Shown here one piece after another: positions 22,387-33,847 of a stretch of 64,000 nucleotides of DNA (positions are counted from its first letter, which is position 1; every line of letters starts with the position of its first letter). The notes below the pieces were generated by a model. It saw nothing but the letters and a program-made list of their open reading frames with translations, was not told the origin of the DNA and made no database searches. The DNA comes from Gordionus sp. m RMFG-2023 (Eukaryota > Nematomorpha > Gordioida > Chordodea > Parachordodidae). Position numbers and translations under genes: made by a program. The DNA is taken from NCBI RefSeq assembly GCF_954871325.1, contig NC_088776.1, positions 6,641,985 to 6,705,984 of the forward strand, read 5' to 3'.

Positions 22387-25300
22387 TTAAGGAGGATTTA
22401 TAAAGACAGTATGGAAGGCATAGGAAAGATTATTCATTTTATCATTATCACAATCCACAAATAAAACGCGTATCGTTATGACGTATTCGAGATTTAATAT
22501 CACATTACTAAAATCAAATGAATTCTTTTTGGGCTATAATATGAAAATATAATAGTAATATATAAGAAATTGTTGTTTCATTAGAATAATCAAAAAAATA
22601 TTATGGCCATAAAATTCTTAGGGATTAGAGCTGAAAATGGAAAACTGAAGAGGAATATTAAGAATCAGAATGACTTTTTTTTGAGGGGTTTAAATATTGT
22701 GCTTATTTACATCTTGAGTAATCATGACTTCTCCTAAGTTTTTTTACCAAAATCTCAATTTTTTATTCATAAAATACATATTTTGTTATATACATTTCTA
22801 ATGATGTGCTCTTGCGAAAAAGGATACGTGTCTATAATGGTAGGTCGCAATTTAATGATGAAGCCGTTAAAATTTTGTTCGATGTGATTAGAATCCCAAA
22901 ATACCGATATATTAAATACGCTATTTCCCAAATTAATCGCACATACTTTTTTAATCCTTGGAGCAAGCTTTAAATCAACTGTTTTTTAAGGAGAGAAATT
23001 GAATTGTTTAAAAAATAAATGGCTACTATAAGAGAAGAATTTTACTTATTGATGATTGGGTGTAGTATTATTAAATATTATTTTAAAAAAATAAAGATGG
23101 ATTGAATAATGTTAAAACTTAGTAATTTGGAAAGAATAAGTTTATATACATATCTTAATTTAAGTATAGCATATACCACGTCTAATTCCTCTTGTTGATT
23201 TTCGATCTATAATTTTATGATTAACATAAATTTTATTTGAAAATGATGATTTAAAATATTCATACATAGTAAATTTATTATTAAATAGGAAAACCGGGTA
23301 ACATTGAGTACAGGGGAACTCTAGGTCGCTTCAATTATATTTTGAGCTATTATTTTGTAAAACTGAAAATTTTAAACTAACATAGATGATTTAATTAAAC
23401 GTCATACATGAGTGGCTATAAAAAAATTGGAAAAATATTTGGTGTTTTAATTTTTACAAAAGAAGATGTGTTTTATCATACCTAAAGTAATAAGAAATAA
23501 TTGCAAACTTTATCGATATTTAAAATAAATTTTAGGATAGTTAAAAAACTATTTTTTAATCTGACAGACTTTCAGAATCAATAAAGATGAATTAATATGC
23601 TTTTGAATGCTATTTATAAAGTTAGTGGGCTCGGTCATAGTTGGTCATAGTATAGTAGGGACACGCTATTTTAGTTCATTATATAATTTATCAATTAAAG
23701 AGAATGAATATATTCTGTAGAGAAGATTATGTAAAAACTAAATTTATATCCAAAAATCTTAGTCATTAATTTATCATTACTTGCGGGTAAGATTATTGAT
23801 ATAATTATATATATTTTTTTAGGCACTCCAAATTTCAATATTACTAACAAATGTGTCATAGTTTCTTGTCTTACTAAAATACCGATTTTAAATTTATATA
23901 TTTAGAATCCTAATTTATAAGGGAGTCTAAATATCCACTGAGTAGGACAAAAAATATTTATTTTTTTTCAAATTCAATTTTCTAAAAAAAATATAGATTT
24001 TATAAAATATAAATAAATTATTACAAATAACTTGTACTTTAAGGATACAGAAGAAGATGTATTCAGATTAGTCTAATTCTATTGAATTTATTTAGTTTTG
24101 AACGAAAAATATCCCAACCATCCCTGATCTCCCCTACTTTCTAAAATTTTATATAGGAAAGATCATTAATACGAATGTTGTTAAACCTTACTTCATAGAA
24201 GTAGAAAACTACAATAACTTCTAACGAATATTCGATACTTCTCAACTACTGTTGTTAAGCGGCTTGATTTTTAAAAACGGTTAATCCAATATTTTAGACA
24301 AAGAAATTTACACAAGTTTGACTTCGTTAATAATTGTCCAAACTTACTGCCATCTATGAGAGAAATCTCCAAGCTTACGTAATATATTTGGCTAAAATAT
24401 CGAGTGCTTTTAACACTATTCTCAACCAAATATCGAAAGGTTCAATGATTCAGAGTCCAGTTTGAAGTTTCAATTTGGGGACAAAGTTTTAATGGTTCAA
24501 CTTTTGTTCTGTAATTATAACAGTTCCGAATTTATTTTAAATCATTCGATTATTTGCTACATATAGAGTTTTAATAAAGTTATAATTCTTTATTTTTTTC
24601 AATCTTTTTGAAAAAAAACTATATCCTTATATTATATATAGCTTTAGTCACGTGACGTCCCTATTGATAATACTGTCCTTCTTTAAATCTAAATAATCAG
24701 GATAAAAGACAGTATATCGTAAGCTGTGTTTTATAGTATATACAGTTAATTAAATAAAATTGAATGAATTTAAATGTAACATTTGAATATTTTCCATGGT
24801 GAAAAATCTGGAATTAATAAATGAGATCCGTAGCCGATGAAAAGTGTTATGAAATATGTTACACGTTTATCTAAGTCTCTTATAACTAATTTGTTCCGTT
24901 TCTGTTTCTATTTTGTTTGAAATTTAAAAAGATAATATATTCTATATATATAATTAAAAGTTTTATAGGGTTAATTATTAAATTCTAACTTATAAAAAAA
25001 AGACCTTGAGCTTGTTCTCAAAATTTGATGAAATATATTGAGGCGTCTCCGTATCTTTGAGATATTTTAATACGTAGCCATAATATAGAGTTAAATTATT
25101 AGCTATCAAAGATGGAGCCCTGAATTTTATTTTTATATTATAAGTTCGGCCTTTTTCTTTCGTTAATTTGCTTGTGAAATTTCTTGCACTATAAATTGAC
25201 AGCATTCGCAACCGACAGTTTGTGATTATGGGTTTGAAATCTTCACCCATGTATAAAGCATAATGCGTGATTAGAATTCATTAAATTAAATTTATATAAC

Positions 25301-25445
25301 AATTATATCTATGTTTATTTTAAATAAATTCATTTTTAAAATAAAATAATACAAGATATTTACCAGTTAAAGATGTAATATTCAAGTCCGCTGCAACGAA
25401 GCATATCAGGCTTAAGAATATGTTGTAAAAACATTTTTTCGACAT
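22387..25445 (-). CDS. Secreted FN3-like protein, copy A (5 exons)
   Basis: I do not recognise this gene. Exons: 25364-25445, 25005-25240, 23177-23206, 22794-22967, 22387-22533, about 222 residues. Exon 1 encodes a signal peptide (MSKKCFYNIFLSLICFVAAD). Exon 2 is beta-rich (TYNIKIKFRAP). Exon 3 is a 30-base microexon (IENQQEELDV). Exons 4 and 5 together follow the fibronectin-III pattern: APRI at the start, FNISVFWD (strand-C Trp), GFIIKLRP, then LEYVITIRVLF (strand-F Tyr). All exons are open and have GT..AG ends. The join from microexon to exon 4 uses acceptor AAG/CTT; the nearby CAG/TTGATT would change frame, so this junction is the weakest. Probably extracellular. Paralogues: B, C, D. Confidence 0.72.
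24247..24418. mobile_element. hAT-type MITE in an intron of copy A
   Basis: Starts 'tactgttgttaagcggc' and ends 'gcttttaacacta', flanked by a perfect 8-bp duplication ttctcaac (24239-24246 and 24419-24426). Copy B has the same insertion (35634-35810). At the matching points of copies C (about 43339) and D (about 55965) the sequence runs on without it. This makes the insertion a marker for the common ancestor of A and B. Confidence 0.9.
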
Positions 25446-27480
25446 TGGAATAGACGATTTAATTGTAAATTAATTAAATAATAATAAGTTAATTAAATTA
25501 AAAATACCAATGAAAAGAAGATATCAAAACCTTTTTACACGTATACATAATAATGATGCTAACAAAATTCATTGAACTTTATATTTTTATGGATAATCGG
25601 TTCAATATAAAACAATTTTGATATATATTTCTTTAGATGTATACGTTAACAAAAATTGAATTAATATCTTTATGCAATATAATTTTAACGCTTAAAAGTA
25701 AGTTAAATGCAACAATATTACAAGGAAAAAAATAGTACAAAAAAGTGAATGTGAAGGGGGGGGGGTAGGGATGGAGATTAATCATAAACATTTTCACCTT
25801 CCTATTAAAGGTTTAAGATAAAATTGATGTGGTGATCGTTAGCCCTTTCTCCTAAATAAGAATAATATTAGTAGTAAAGGGAAAATTTAGCATAAATTTG
25901 CCTCTTGCTCATAGATTCCCATTATATAAGCTAGATAAATAACAAGAGAACAACTAGGCATAATCAATTTTCATATAACCATTTTGCCTAAATAAAAGCA
26001 AAAAATGCGAATTTAATTGAAAAAGCTCAGATCTATAAATTTTTCTATATCCCATTCGCTTCCTAAATGAGCGCAAATTTAATTTTTAGGAAAAAATGTA
26101 CAAATTTAATGACAAATGAAGAGTTGGGAATATATTACATTCTAAAGGTAAAAGAATACATGTCATTTTAGTCACAACTTAATTTTTATTATAAGCCATC
26201 AAAACTCATTGTAATTTTAGTCGCTAATATGTAGGTATAATATGATGAAGAAAAAATCAACACTAATAGAAACAGTGTGTTTTTAGTTTTTTGGCTTATG
26301 TTATAGGAAATTCTCATGCTAAAAATATGTTTATTTCCAAAATAAAAGTAAACAATATTTTATATTATATGAAATAACTTTGAGTGATTTCAAGAAAAAA
26401 TACCTGGAAATTTATATTGGTTTGGTTATAATTATTAAATATAATAATCCTGACACTAATTTAAAAAAAAAATAATTCAAGATTTGATGAATGTTAAAAC
26501 TTATATCAATATTTATTACATCTAAGGGATCCCCAAAGATCTAATATTAAATTAGTTTCTTTTTAAGAGATTTTTGATTAAAAAATTATGATATATATTT
26601 TTTAAATTAATATAAATAAATTATAATATAAAATGCAATTGTCATCCATTGCGTAAAATAAAGTTTGTTTGGTTTGTTCTTGTAGTGAAATAAACGGACA
26701 TATTATTAAATCAGTTTAATTTAAATATTATTCTTAATAATAAAATTATATCAAAATGTATCTATACTTCAAAAATAGTATCTAGATCCAAATCTAGATG
26801 CATCATATTTGTATCTTGATACTTTAACAGTTCTGGTAATATTTAAAACTAAGATTGGCTATATATTCCATTATTTCTTTTATTTTTAACTCGTATTATA
26901 AAATATTTTTATTCCATATCTAATTGATAATTTAAATTTTAATAATTATTTTATTTACAATTGTGAAAATTATATGCTATAAAACTCTACCAGTAGTGCA
27001 ACGCCATTTAATAACTCACACCACAATTAACATACACAACTCTAAAACTAAAATTAATAAATTTTAAACTCCAAATTTTATTGACTAAATATATATCTAC
27101 AAAAAAACAAAAAGTCAAATATATTATCATAATTATAAAATCTAGTCCCTTTTATACTTTTTTGAGACAAAAAATCAGGCGACTATTTATAAATTTGATA
27201 AATATTAAACAAAATAATTTTTAAAAATAAATAATTTTAAATAATAATATGACAACAATAATAAAAAAAAATATCTAATTGGGACTGCAATATTTTATTT
27301 ATTTAGTTGTTAAGGAAAATAAAATTTAGGCATAATTTTTTTTGACGCTATACATTATAGCAATCATAGTAAGTTACTTTTTAAAGTAGCCTCAAAGGTT
27401 GGGCTGTGATGAACCCAAATCAGGGTTCAGAAATTAAAAATTGTTTAGTTGAACATATTGCGAAAACAAACCAAATATAG
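25446..27480. other. 5' flank of copy A, duplicated region
   Basis: No exon recognised. The segment up to about 26400 is matched in order by 37021-37860, 44199-44860 and 58035-58860, including 'gaagatatcaaaacctt' just upstream of exon 1 and a poly-G tract at about 25757. From about 26640 to 27480 it matches 59350-59880 near copy D. It is the conserved upstream part of the segmental duplication and would hold the promoters of the family. Confidence 0.6.
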
Positions 27481-27485
27481 ATCAA

Positions 27486-27670
27486 TATATAATAGATCCC
27501 TGCAGACCCGTCCCTAAGCCCTGGTATACCGTGCGGGCCGTAATTTAATTTTTTTAATATAACCGGGACGACTCTGACATTTTTTTTAAATAAAAAAAAC
27601 ACCCGGGGGGACGGGCCGTATATTTGAAAACCAAATATTTTAAATACCCATTATTAGCTATGAAAATTAA
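27486..27670. mobile_element. Non-autonomous GC-rich element, shared with the copy D unit
   Basis: Phrases 'ctgcagacccgtccctaagc' and 'ggacgggccgta' bound a GC-rich insert in AT-rich DNA. The same insert, in the same context, is at about 59884-60180 beside copy D. A related element with clean ends (cagaggcctgcag / ctgcaggtctctg) is nested in the hAT at 62300-62715. Ends here are too worn to set exactly. Confidence 0.5.
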
Positions 27671-27759
27671 AAATAAAGTCTAAATTAGACCACTAAAGAA
27701 AACATCTTTACTTGATCGTTTTAATAATAGATAAGGATCTTATTTATGATTTAGGAATA

Positions 27760-30690
27760 AAAAAATTATGAACCTGATGCAAGGGCTACTTCTAATTTTG
27801 CCCATAAATGCAAAATAATTTCAAAATAAATAGATCAAGGGGAGGTATATGGCGTTCTAAAATTGGCTTCATCTAATAAAGTAATTGTTAATGAAACTTT
27901 TGTTCTATTAAAATAAATGCATTCTCATGCTTTTTCTGAGGATCTCCCCACTCCCATAAGTTTAATTCAGGATCATTCTACTTTTAATAAACTCAACTAG
28001 GTGAATGACGATTTTCTACCCTCTTATTTAAGATTTTTAATTAACCCCCAAAATCCTATTCAGGATACATTCGTAAATTCCTTGATTCATTAATTCTTTT
28101 TTGGTGCAAGATTAATTGCACATCTAAACCTGATGGTGCGTTTCAACCGATTGCAATAGGATCTTTTTCCAGGAGACTATTAGCTAAGATAATCATTGAG
28201 CACATAAAACCTGATGCTTCACAAATGCTCCAAACAATCAATTAGGCTTTGATATTAAGGAGGGGGGGGGGCGAAATCACTGCTCACCTTCTGAGTATAT
28301 ATAGCGACAATTCTCCTCCAGACAACATAGTCTGTAATCTGAAAAAATGTTTTAAATTCTTTATCCAGATAAGCATAGGCCTAGCCTTCCTAAGGGAGGG
28401 GAGAATTTAAAAAAATTATGGGGACCTCCCTCTCCAGACCCCATTTTGGGCTGGCCTTCGGCCTGCTTTTGCCCAGCCTTCGGCTGGGTTACCTTAGTCT
28501 ATATATAGTCGTAAAATATTTTTACAAAATAGGAGGTTAATTTAAAAAAAAAGAAGCCTGGAACAATTATAAAATATATTTTTATTAGTTTATATAAAAT
28601 ATAATAAATTACTTGTAGATACATTAATATAAAAGCATGTTAATAATTTATTCCAAACAAATATAAGAAATTTATTTATAAAAAAAAGTAAGTAGACATA
28701 TATTTGATATTAGTCTATTATATAGAATTAGTTACAAAATAATAGGTAAAATTCGACTTTACAGACATATTTGACAGTTAGAGTATATATTACAATTAAT
28801 ATTTTAACAAATTTTACTAATCAATACTCTTGATAATAAATATAGCAACAATTTGCATTCAATTATTTAACGCCATCTATTTATTTTGAATAAAAAGTGA
28901 TATTAAAAAATTAATCTTCATATTATTTATCCTACAATGTCTTTAAAAAATATTTTCTGATGTCCTTACCAATATTTTATAGTTTTCTGTAAAATATATA
29001 ATTCGCTATATTGGTAAAAATTATTTGATTACCATATGATAATTGAAAAAATTAGATATACTGTAAATCTACTACATATAATATTCCACTGCTTGTATTG
29101 TGCTTTAATTTTTTTATTTAATTTATGATTTAATTTTATCAATAGTTTTATAGTATATTTTTAAGATACAATGCATACATTTTTGGGAGTCATAGAGGGG
29201 GGGGTGGACTAAGGGGAATATTTTTTATTAGCTTAAAATGATATTCACAAAAAGTGTTAAATTTCTGAAGAAGGGGGGGGGCGGGGATTCCCTCTTGCCC
29301 CCCCCTTCTACGCCTATATAGATAAGTATTTTTAAACATTTTCTATGAAAAATTTATAGTGTCCGCAAAATATTTTGAATAGTTATATGGCTGTAGGACC
29401 TCTCTCAAATTTGGGTTATATTCAATCTGATGAGGGTATACAAGTAGACTCTTTGGATCCTTTCATCGTTTGCTTGGGCATACATAATCTAATTCATTTT
29501 TTGAAAAACTCTTTTTAATTTAGAAATAAATATATGGCATCTGTATGATGGCACCATCTTTAAACCATCTAAAATATTTTTAGCAGAGATGGATTACATA
29601 GAATTGAATTCTTCAAGAATAGGTCTTACTTTAAATTCAAATGCCCTCGAAATCTTGGGGTTTAAAATCATAGAAGTGAAATTAATCTTTTTGGTTCACA
29701 TTTAAACTTTTTCCAAGTAAGGTGTTCATGGGAAAATTTTTTAAAGGCTTATTAGGATTGGATAATATTTTAAAAGAAATACCATCACACCAAAGTTTTC
29801 TTTTAAACAAATATTTATATTTATCAAAAATTTTACATATTTTACATCTTTTTTTTTAATGAAAATAAAAATAATTTATCATTTTCATAATTTTAGAAAT
29901 ATATTAGAAAAAAAATTTAAATATTAAATTGAAAGATTTTAACTAGGGTTTCTCAAAATTATTTCTAAAATGTGAGGTTAAAATTTATCTATGTCAATTA
30001 AGTCTTATAATTCTCTCCTAGTTTTTTGCAAAACATTTGATGAACAACGCTATGATATCTTCTATTATCACTCCTAAAGATAGCCTTAAATTCGGCTTTG
30101 ACTGATATCCTTGGTCTTGTCTGAAGCTTTTTTACCTACCCTATTAAAACATCAGTCAATTTATTTAATTATATTTTTAATAAAAATACTCTGATCGGAC
30201 GACCCTTTAGAATATATTAAACTAATATAAAAATGCTAATTGGACCAGTGGTAATGAATGGTTGGAAGCATTACCAAGTCGTAACATAAATAACCTCTTA
30301 TCAGGTGAAGAGTTACCTAGTGATCCTAAGCCAAGACCCGTCAGATTTTGTTGGTAGAATGATGTAACATCGTTCAATCTAATACATGCAGAAAATGCAA
30401 AATATCAGTTGATTCCAATGAAACATGGTCTTAATTGCATATTATCAAGGTGGACATGCAAGACATGCAGCGATTAATTCAATTATTAACCCTTCTCTTA
30501 CGAGGGCCCAAATAAAATATCCTGGAGTCTGCTAATTTATCATGGCAAATGTCCAGGTGGTTTAACCTTTTTACGTCTTTTGGTATATCCTTAATTAGGG
30601 ACTTCACACGCATCTCTTTATTTCCCAAAAATGTAAATTCTAATTCAGTTGATATAGCCGAGAATTTTATAAATTAACACATTATGTTTT
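27760..30690 (+). pseudogene. Decayed RT retroelement (copy A unit)
   Basis: Scattered readable pieces follow the order of a reverse-transcriptase protein found in many invertebrates. KPDGAFQPIAIGSFSRRLLA is at about 28123. A QGDPLGP-type piece (DSLDPFIVCLGIHNL) is at about 29450. A catalytic-type YDGTIF is near 29545. A C-terminal Cys/His-rich part (GHARHAAINSII) is at about 30450. Many breaks. The same family recurs at 32515, 37870, 42530, 46200 (minus) and 60330. I know the family by its motifs but cannot give it a firm clade name. Confidence 0.7.
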
Positions 30691-31559
30691 TACTTAAGTT
30701 ATCCTTGGAGATATGTCAAGCGGAACTTTAAATTTATTAAAAAATAAAACAGTAGATCCCTTACATCAGAACCCAAGGAATTTTATTTTTTAAAATAAAA
30801 AATTAAAATTACTATTTTAAAATACAATATTTGTGTTTTTTGGAAACTTGTAGTCCCAATTTCCTTTTTATAGAATGAACTTTTATTTATATAATATTAT
30901 AGTTTATGATAAGAATATAGTTTTACAATTATGAATTAAATAAATCGTTATATTTTAAAAAGCTGGAATAATTTTTTTTCAATTCTTTATCGAAAAATGT
31001 TTGAGGGTGCTTCTTCAAGAATTAGGAGCCACTATTTGGGTTAAATAAAATTAATATATAGTATTTTGCTTAAGTAGATTTTTTAAGATGGCAATCTGAT
31101 TGGCTTTCCTATTTGTCTCAACATGACATTCTGTAGAAATACAATAAATTGTTTCTACTTAAGTTTGATACCTTATAGGGCTTTTTTCTAAAGCCAATAT
31201 CTTGGTCGAGGTTGGAAAGTAGAAACTTCATAGGTATGGGATAGGGTTATAAAAAATGATTTATATAATCTGGACATTGGTAAATTGCTATGTTCACGAT
31301 TTTGCACTCTCATTACTTTTTTCTAATAGCCAGTAGCGTTAGCTATCAAGCTACAAAGGGTGTTCAAGATGGTATCATTATATTGCCCATACTTAAACGA
31401 TACGCATTTGTGCCACATTCGCATAACATTCTTATTTTCCAAATTTACCTTCAATTTTGAAAATTTTTTTGGAATTAAAATATTTTAATGGTTGATAAAA
31501 AAAATTATATATTTAATTTAAAATATTTTACTAATTCCATTTTTTGATTTAAATATATA
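30691..31559. other. AT-rich DNA, duplicated
   Basis: No exon recognised. The stretch around 31340 (gccagtagcgttagctatca) is also found at about 38040 and, split by a hAT element, at 61143/63119. It is therefore the empty form of that insertion site. Confidence 0.5.
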
Positions 31560-32280
31560 TATATATATATGAAGATCCGTATTACTTTAATTTTTGTTGG
31601 TTAAACTTAGAGATAAGTTTATCCAGGTCTTTTATTACGCAGGTGAGAATACCAAATGTGGTAAGAGGTGAAGTAGCAACGGGTAATATTCTTATGCTAG
31701 GGATAGCGCATTTTGAGAATTTTCATACTTTAACAGCTTATAATAAGTCACTATCTTGTTTAGAAATAGAAAGGGGATGTACACTTAAGATCAAACCTTT
31801 CTTTGGAATATTGGTGATTCCGTCTGGGCGGCCGCTATCGTTGAATAGACCTTAATTATTCAAAAGATGAAGGCATCAGCTGAAATGGGAGCTCATCTCT
31901 ATTGCAAATTATGTGGTTATGATGCTGCTATTTTTGCAAAGAAGTGAGTGACGATCAAATTGTCAAGTTCTATGAATTCCTATGAGTAAAAATATTTAAA
32001 TTACATATCCCTAAAAAAGGGTAAGGCCTGGCTAGTAATATTTACAAATCCTATTATTTCTTACTATAGAAATATATTTTTAAGTAATATTCAAACTAAT
32101 ATAAAAACGCATTGTTCTAGTCCATTATAAAGGATATGTCAAATAACCTTTGTCAATTATAAAGCTGAAAATTATTATTTAATAAATTTTATATTAAAAA
32201 TTATCCCTATAATTACATCATATAATAATGAGAAAATATAAATTTTTTTGAACATATTAATATATCATTAATCGTAATAA
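31560..32280. repeat. Conserved block X, first copy
   Basis: Matches 40690-41370 along its length, including 'gaattttc(a/c)ta(a/c)tt' and 'ttcttactatagaaatatat'. An open stretch of 70 codons lies at 31643-31855 on the plus strand, but the frame is not kept in the second copy. A Cys-containing reading at about 31870-31965 (HLYCKLCGYDAAIFAKK) is partly kept (RAPRFCK..DYEAVIFAMKR). Function unknown; it may be a worn exon or old element sequence. Confidence 0.4.
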
Positions 32281-32514
32281 TATTTTTAAGTTTAAAAACA
32301 TTTTTTGGGGGAGAACCCACCTAATAGTAACCTCCCTCCTTACCTATGCGATTAAAAAACAAAATTGATTTTTAAATTATTTACTTGTATAGACGTCTAT
32401 TTATATGGAGTTTAAAAAAAAAATTGTATCTTGAGTCAATTATTGTCTATGTTCTCCAAACCCATTAAATTATGAATGGTTTCTTTAAATAAATCCTGAC
32501 CCCTTACTCCTACA

Positions 32515-33430
32515 GGCAATTGATCTATGGAAGTCCCTCTCATTAGTCGATCCTCCATCGGCACTACAGAAGAATTGGGATAAACCTCTAGTTGGCAACT
32601 CCGCTGCATTCCTTAAATCGAGGAGCCAACCAGAGGATCATTCTCTACTCTTCTCCATTTCAGCAGGTAGTGGATACGAATTTCTTGATGATTTCCCATC
32701 GCGAAACCTTGACCAGCTCCTAAGCAATGATGAACTATGTCACGCCATTGGTCTTAGACTTAATTGCGATATGGTAATGCCTTATCACTATATCCTCTGT
32801 CAACGTCGGCAATTCCAAAGGCCGTCACTCTCTACACTGCAAGCGCTGTAAAGGCAGATTCATTAGGCATTCAAAATGCAATAATACCATTGCCAGGGCC
32901 TTAAAATCCGCCGACATCCCATCAACCCTCGAACCTATTGGCCTTTACAATTTCGATGGTAAGCGACCCGATGGTTCGACTATGATCCCTTGGAAGAGAG
33001 GGGAATTCCTAACCTAGGATTTCTCATGCATCGATCCTCTTGCCCCTTCCAATAAAAATAGAGATGCCATACTAGATGCCGAGGCGAATAAACTAGCTAA
33101 ATATTCGCCATCTCTTCCCCCCAATTATACATTCCTGCCATTAATCGCCAAGACTCTAACGTCGTTCGGTTCTCATGTCCTGGCCTTCTTTAAGCTGGGA
33201 AAACGGATCTCTACTAGGACCGTGGATTCCAACGAGGGATTCTACCTACGCCAAAGATTAGCCATAAAGATAGTAAAATACAACTATCTCAGTTTTATTT
33301 TTTCAATATACGAAACCTCCTAATTGAACATCCTAGGCATAGGATAGACTTTAGTCATTTGGCTGCCTATTTTAATGTTAAGGCTAAAAGGCAACTTGAA
33401 TCTCAATCAATAAAAAATAGCAAGAATTAA
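32515..33430 (+). pseudogene. RT retroelement, C-terminal part (better kept copy)
   Basis: More GC than its surroundings. Readable pieces: NWDKPLVGN, then LSNDELCHAIGLRLNCDMV, then in other frames motifs matching the tail of the same RT family (Cys-rich segment, RPDG-type and PFQ pieces). These tails carry a Cys-rich motif and a KRPDG...WD-T-C motif that looks like a PD-(D/E)XK nuclease core (inference). It interrupts the alignment of copy B's unit with copy C's unit, so it arrived after those units were formed or was lost from C. Several breaks. Confidence 0.65.
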
Positions 33431-33847
33431 TGGCTTTATATAATTGTGATTCACTAATATTATATTTTTTTAAACTATTATTATAACTTACCTTGTAATA
33501 ACATATTATTATAAAATAAAATAAAAACAATAAAAATAGCAAGATAAAAAAATTTTATTTAATTTTAATTTATTTCATGATAAAAAATTACTACAGTATT
33601 TAATTGATAATTTTTTCAGTGCATAAAGTTAACATTATTTTTAAATAAATTTTTTTAAAAAAGGTACAAAATAGGTTATTATAAAATATCATAATATAGA
33701 TAGATAGTGGATATATATATAGCAAAAATTACAAAAATAAGCTCAAATTTGGCATTTATATAATATTTCTTGAAAATTAATAAAAATAAAATCCACTCCC
33801 TAACTCAAAAAATTTAAAATGGAACACTCCAATTCTGGGTCTAACAT

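Noticed and set aside
31643-31855. 70-codon frame in block X
   Set aside because: The second copy of the block does not keep the frame, so it is not supported as a gene.
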